Part shown: positions 61,797-64,000 of the stretch, in pieces
Layout of the letters: each line of letters starts with the position of its first letter
Numbering within the stretch: the first letter of the stretch is position 1
NCBI GenBank assembly: GCA_014898425.1
Contig: RCSZ01000021.1
Location: 124,001-188,000, forward strand
Reading direction: 5' to 3'
From: Botryotinia globosa
Lineage: Eukaryota; Ascomycota; Leotiomycetes; Helotiales; Sclerotiniaceae
DNA: 64,000 nt
Program-made: the position numbers and the translations under genes
The notes under the pieces: generated by a model
What the model saw: the letters and a program-made list of their open reading frames with translations, nothing else
What the model was told of the DNA's origin: nothing
Database searches by the model: none

Positions 61797-63311
61797 TCGA
61801 ATTTTCCGCTGAGAAAATCTGAACTCATCCACAAGAGTTCTGAGCTTGAAGTGTTTCCTTAGTCTGTAGTGGTTAGAGGACTGTATCTAGCCGACTGGGG
61901 CTTTTCGCTTTAGCCTAGCTTTTTTTGTCTGTCAAGGGCGTGGAAAGAATGATCAGTGGTATTACGTGACCGATTTTCTGACATGAAGAATCAAATATAT
62001 TGAGAATTCCATAAGTGTATAGCTTCATCAATTCTGCATATCGCCCTGGTTTTAAAAAATCATCCGAGCCACATTCGAAGACGACCAAATATAGCAAATG
62101 CATCAAAACGCTTCTGATTCTCCATAAAATTAGGGTTAGATCTATGATTCTCTGACTCTGATTTAGGAAAGCCTAGATATAAAAAAAGATTATCTATTCT
62201 CGGGAAATATTTCACCAGAAGCCATCGCAATCAGGTCATGAAATTCTTCACTACGCCCCAATATCTAACAATGCTTCACCACGACAATTTCACAACACTA
62301 GCATATTACAAAAACCTTTGACTGGCACACTTTACACAGTTAAATTTTGGGTGTGGTAAGTTTGATTGATTGCACTGAAGATCTAAGTACGATCTCGTCA
62401 ACTTGCAGATGAATTGGTGTTCATGAATAACATTGAGTAAACTCCATTTGACCAATATTTACTCAATCCATAAAATTTTCTACGCTCTGTTGTGTTTCTC
62501 ATTTCCCCGCTTCTTTTTATTTTACGATGCTAGTAGAATTCACCGGCTACGTCGAGCATCTGAGTAAGTATCTCTAACCCAACACTACCAGATCGCGAGG
62601 CATCATGCACCTATCCCAGTGGAATTGACTGTCAGATGATTTGATTCTCGTGTCAGAGATAAGTGCAATTCTAGCTACAAAAGCGATGAATATGTCGGCG
62701 AAAATAATGATGTCGACACAGTTCGCCACCAATGAGAAATTTATTTCAGCTGGTTCTGGTAGTGCATCGACGACCGAAACCGCCCGAAAGTATGATCGTC
62801 AATTTACGAGGGAAGAAAGAATCGCTGCCGTTATATGCGCGCCTGTGGCTTTTAATTTTTCAGTCGGCATGATCCTGATTGTCTTCTATGGGCGAGGAAC
62901 ACGAGTAAAAGGTTTGAAGAGGAACTCTCAAGAATGCAGTAATGCGGAGCTGAATTCTAGATCATTTCAACTAGATTTTGCGAAGATAGATGACCTAAGA
63001 ATATACCAGAATTGGGGGTCACAAAATTGGGGGCCACAAAATTGGATAAGCTTCCAGCTAACTGCAACGCGAGTATCCCCACAAAATTGTAAGGGAAGGG
63101 CGTTTTTCCATGAGATTGATCAGGGTCGATGCAGGAGCTGGCAAGAGTTCTCACCCCTTGGGCTGTTTCCGAACTTTGAGCGGCTTCGATTGTTTCTTCG
63201 CTACTCGTTCCCTCTCTTTCTCGGCTGGATCGACAATCAAAGTCTTAAATACATCATCATCCCTATGAGTTAACTTTTTTTCACCTAGATCATTGTTAGT
63301 GATGCCTCAAA
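61797..63311. other. Intergenic; one doubtful plus-strand frame
   Basis: A plus-strand frame (about 62686-63273, up to 196 residues from the first ATG) has one hydrophobic segment (AVICAPVAFNFSVGMILIVFYG) and a short QNWG repeat (QNWGSQNWGPQNW) coming from tandem CACAAAATTGGGGG units. No family is recognised, so it is not called as a gene. Confidence 0.35.
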
Positions 63312-64000
63312 TCAGGATTGTGGGGGCTTACAAAATTCCGTATATGCGATCTTAAGCTCCGAGAAAGTATTCGCAAGCACGGGAGCATCTGGAGCTACTC
63401 TTCCGGCAGCTTCGGCTTCCCATTCAGTGGTCAGTGGTGTATTGTCGCCTCTGCAAAGAGTGCTGAATGCCACAGCCAATTGCTTATACATGAAACCACA
63501 CTGTTCAGATCGTTTTTGAGGATCTGTTTTCCCGGGGTGAATGCAATTTTTCAGGTCTTCATCTGTCTTGCATCTTGGAAGATTAGATCTCAACTCGATT
63601 CGTACGACTCGTTCCCGATAGAAAAGCATCAGTCTTAACAAACATATACCGGCAATAATACGCGTTTGTTTGTCCCTTGCAGACTTCTTGCAGAGATTTT
63701 CGATTTCGGAAAAGAAGTACTTTTCAGCTTCCTCGAGGCCCTCGGAAGCTTTAAGGCGGACTTGTTCACGGACGGTATCTGGAGAGAAAGTATCATTGAT
63801 TGTGTTGACTACATCAAGCTGGCCATGGGGATGGCAATGGATGTTTGCCACTCCATAGAAAACAAGGCTATTTAAGCTCGTGATTCTGAATGCAGCATTA
63901 CATAGACATGCCTGTTATTGGTCAATAAAGATACAAGTTTTCTTGGAACAACACAACTCACCAGATGCGACCCAAAATATTGTTTGCAATAGATGTAGAG
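63312..64000 (-). CDS. Partial unrecognised protein, 5' end beyond the window
   Basis: Two exons can be read (64000-63962 and 63911-63312), joined by a 50-bp GT/AG intron. The spliced frame reads LYIYCKQYFGSHL then ACLCNAAFRITSLNSLVFYG and continues without a stop for 213 residues to a TGA at 63312-63314. The visible part has no signal peptide or transmembrane segment and is mixed helical, with charged stretches (LKASEGLEEAEKYFFSEIENLCKKSARDKQTR) and a Cys-containing segment (RCKTDEDLKNCIHPGK). I do not recognise the family. Because the frame stays open to the edge, it must be the C-terminal part of a longer protein. A GTAAG just before the end (EFC|KPPQS) could also be a donor, so the annotated stop might change. 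Confidence 0.6.

Noticed and set aside
59746..64000. Secondary-metabolite cluster around the P450
   Set aside because: No synthase, transporter or pathway regulator is visible next to it within the window.

Overview
This window comes from a filamentous ascomycete (Pezizomycotina), most likely a Leotiomycete of the Botrytis/Sclerotinia type. That placement is an inference from gene content and intron style. Genes carry several short introns (about 45-110 bp, one of about 208 bp) with GTAAGT/GTGAGT donors, and they encode typical mould proteins: a GH3 glucosidase, a GH28 endopolygalacturonase, a cytochrome P450, a paxillin-like LIM protein, inositol-3-phosphate synthase and a DUF3405 family protein. 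Between the genes lie very AT-rich blocks whose repeats differ mainly by C-to-T and G-to-A changes, the pattern left by repeat-induced point mutation (RIP).

Layout. 1-8.5 kb: an intact intracellular GH3 beta-glucosidase (+), then two adjacent broken genes, a short-chain dehydrogenase (-) and a GH78 alpha-L-rhamnosidase (+). 8.5-25 kb is a housekeeping stretch: a coiled-coil protein (+), a LIM-domain protein (-), inositol-3-phosphate synthase (+) and an OB-fold protein with an RPA1-type zinc ribbon (+). Long microsatellites and minisatellites separate these genes. 25-28.4 kb is purine-rich simple sequence without a supported gene.

28.4-53.6 kb is a transposon graveyard. It holds several inverted-terminal-repeat (TIR/MITE) families, some nested; a complete but decayed LTR element (40791-47112) with 234-bp LTRs and an ATTAA target duplication; a solo LTR; a second LTR with a copia-like coding relic; and a 293-bp near-perfect inverted repeat. 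A single intact gene, a secreted endopolygalacturonase (38335-39605, -), survives inside it.

53.6-64 kb returns to genic sequence: a DUF3405 Golgi-type protein (-), a hAT-type MITE with an 8-bp target duplication, a cytochrome P450 (+), and the 3' part of an unrecognised minus-strand gene that leaves the window on the right.

Functional themes. The GH3, dead GH78 and GH28 genes all point to attack on plant cell-wall or plant glycoside substrates. No antiviral, CRISPR or operon-like system is present. The most unusual structures are the 293-bp inverted repeat, the nested TIR families and the two adjacent dead genes. All coordinates and splice sites were read by eye from the sequence and translated frames; no database search was run.
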